DNA of 64,000 nt, taken from Novosphingobium sp. Lineage in GTDB: Bacteria; Pseudomonadota; Alphaproteobacteria; Sphingomonadales; Sphingomonadaceae. Below are positions 62,725-64,000 of this stretch, one piece after another. The stretch covers positions 1 through 64,000 of the forward strand of contig NZ_JAUYRV010000040.1 of the NCBI RefSeq assembly GCF_030696665.1, written 5' to 3'. The first letter of the stretch is position 1, and each line of letters starts with the position of its first letter. The notes under the pieces are model-generated. The model made no database searches, was not told the DNA's origin, and was given only the letters and a program-made list of their open reading frames with translations. The translations under genes and the position numbers were made by a program.

Positions 62725-62996
62725 TGGACGACACCGCCTCCCTCCTCTCGCTGGCAGACCGGATGCTGTGGATCACCGCGCTGGTGGCGGCGCCCGTACT
62801 GCTCGCATCGCTTGCGGTCGGCTTGGTCGTCGGCGTCATTCAGGCCGCCACATCGGTGAACGAGCAGACGCTGACGTTCGTGCCCAAGCTGGCGATTACT
62901 GCGCTGGTGCTCGTGCTGTTTGGGTCGGCCATGCTTGGCCTGATCGGGGATTTCACCAAGGAAATCTTCGAGCAGATAGCGATGACAGGCAAATAG
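62721..62996 (+). CDS. fliQ: Flagellar export gate protein FliQ
   Basis: A 91-residue protein with two membrane helices ([40 protein letters not shown]) and [20 protein letters not shown] between them, the FliQ motif. It overlaps fliP by four bases (ATGA). Confidence 0.96.
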   Translation: MMDDTASLLSLADRMLWITALVAAPVLLASLAVGLVVGVIQAATSVNEQTLTFVPKLAITALVLVLFGSAMLGLIGDFTKEIFEQIAMTGK

Positions 62997-63000
62997 CGCA

Positions 63001-63783
63001 GTGCTGCAACTCAACTTCGGTTTTGGCGCGCTTGAGGCCGATTTCTGGCGCTGGATGTTCGTGATGACGCGGATTGGCGCGGCGATGTTTGCTGCGCCCC
63101 TGTTTGGTGCAGCAACAGTGCCGCCGCAGGTGCGCGTGATCGTGACCGGAGCGATTGCGCTGCTGATCTGCGCGTGGACGCCAATGGCCGCGCCGCCTGC
63201 CTTGCTGTCGGTGAACGGCTTGCTGGCGACTGCCAACGAAGTGGTGATCGGCCTGGCCATCGGGTTTGCGTTGCAGCTCTCGTTCGCCGCGCCGACGCTG
63301 GCTGCGGAAATCATCGGCGGCGGCATGGGTATGTCCATCGCCACCACCGCCGATCCCGTCAGCGGCGCAAGTTCGCCCGCAATGGGGCAGTATTTCGCGG
63401 TGGTGCTGACGGTGATCTTTCTGGGCACCGGGGCGCATCTCAACTGGATTGCGCTGCTGGTCGATAGCTACGCCACGTTCCCGCCGGGCACGCCGTGGCT
63501 CGCACCGGGCCGGATGGAGCTGATCACGCAGTTTGCCGGGCAGATGTTCGTCACCGCGCTGCTGATCGCGCTGCCGGTCACGCTGATCCTGCTGCTGGTG
63601 CAGGTGACGACGGGCATCATCAGCCGCTCTGCCCCCAGCCTCAACCTGTTCTCGCTGGGCTTGCCTGCGGGCGTGCTGGCAGGCCTTGCCGCGATGATCG
63701 CCGCCGCGCCGATGCTGACCGACGTGATGGTGGAAATCTCCGCCACCGCTGTCGGCCAGGCCGCCGCGTTGATCGCGCAATAG
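63001..63783 (+). CDS. fliR: Flagellar export gate protein FliR
   Basis: A 260-residue membrane protein with six hydrophobic segments. FVMTRIGAAMFAAPLFGAAT begins it, and EVVIGLAIGFALQLSFAAPT with GMGMSIATTADPVSGASSPA are typical. It starts with GTG four bases after the fliQ stop. Confidence 0.95.
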   Translation: MLQLNFGFGALEADFWRWMFVMTRIGAAMFAAPLFGAATVPPQVRVIVTGAIALLICAWTPMAAPPALLSVNGLLATANEVVIGLAIGFALQLSFAAPTLAAEIIGGGMGMSIATTADPVSGASSPAMGQYFAVVLTVIFLGTGAHLNWIALLVDSYATFPPGTPWLAPGRMELITQFAGQMFVTALLIALPVTLILLLVQVTTGIISRSAPSLNLFSLGLPAGVLAGLAAMIAAAPMLTDVMVEISATAVGQAAALIAQ

Positions 63784-63796
63784 GGGGCGCGCTGCG

Positions 63797-64000
63797 ATGG
63801 CCGAGCAGGAGGGCGAGAAGTCCTTTGCCCCTACAGAGAAGCGCAAAAAGGACGCCGCCAAGAACGGCGACGTCTTGCGCTCGAAGGAACTGGCGACGGC
63901 GGTGGGCGTGGCTGTGGGTGCGGTGTGGCTGAAGTTTGCCGGGCCGTGGCTGTTCGATGCATTGCAGGACACGCTGCGTGCCTCGTTCACGCTGGATCGC
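63797..64000 (+). CDS. flhB: Flagellar export switch protein FlhB, N-terminal part (runs off the window)
   Basis: The first 68 residues of an open frame that reaches the right edge. KSFAPTEKRKKDAAKNGDVL-RSKELATAVGVAVGAVWLKF matches the FlhB N-terminus (EExTPxRxxxAREEGQVPRS), in which FAPTEKR replaces the usual TEEPTPRR. The first membrane segment begins at about residue 33. FlhB switches export specificity together with FliK. Its cleavage site NPTH lies outside the window. Confidence 0.92.
   Translation, partial: MAEQEGEKSFAPTEKRKKDAAKNGDVLRSKELATAVGVAVGAVWLKFAGPWLFDALQDTLRASFTLDR

Overview
The window looks like chromosomal DNA of a flagellated alphaproteobacterium, most likely a sphingomonad (Novosphingobium/Sphingomonas type). 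The evidence is a high-GC genome, a ChpT phosphotransferase of the CtrA pathway, a near-canonical EcfG-type stress promoter, the tig/clpP/clpX neighbourhood, a flagellar regulator that resembles FlbD, and intergenic inverted repeats of the kind common in this order. The genus is inference; no marker gene settles it.

Region 1 (1-6.1 kb, minus strand) is a two-partner secretion operon. An outer-membrane TpsB pore gene is followed by a very long TpsA exoprotein gene that runs off the left edge and is built of internal repeats. Region 2 (6.1-31.7 kb) is mostly housekeeping: heat-shock sigma factor RpoH, an RluD-type pseudouridine synthase, a ParDE toxin-antitoxin pair beside a gene broken by an in-frame stop, an M48 protease, a JAMM protein, ChpT with an amidase, the RNase P RNA, a CDF metal exporter, a fasciclin protein under a stress promoter, ClpX, ClpP, trigger factor, tRNA-Leu(UAG), SppA, and pyrB with a catalytically degenerate pyrC-like gene. 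A minus-strand set encodes a ParA-like ATPase, a small protein with a ribbon-helix-helix-like C-terminus and a TPR/SPOR lipoprotein. A divergent Sel1/SPOR protein, a DUF418 membrane protein, an L,D-transpeptidase and a DECR2-like reductase follow.

Region 3 (32.5-64 kb) is an almost complete flagellar locus in three blocks. The first is on the minus strand: a lytic transglycosylase, flhA and fliA, then flgN, flgM, flgA and an extra MotA/ExbB-like pair. The second is on the plus strand: flgBCDEFGHIJKL-motA-motB and a diguanylate cyclase. The third has a flagellin gene facing a sigma-54 activator gene, then fliEFGHIJKLMNOPQR and the start of flhB at the right edge. No chemotaxis genes are visible.

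The flagellar genes appear to be tied together by a hierarchy that can be read in the DNA. Two perfect sigma-54 promoters (upstream of flgB and of the transglycosylase-flhA-fliA operon), sigma-28-like promoters in the flagellin/activator divergent region, and a recurring palindrome CGGCAA-N4-TTGCCG that is a good candidate binding site for the encoded activator. Several parts are reduced or unusual: short FlgD and FlgE, FlgH without a lipobox, FliM without the N-terminal CheY-binding segment, a small flagellin, and a second stator-like pair.
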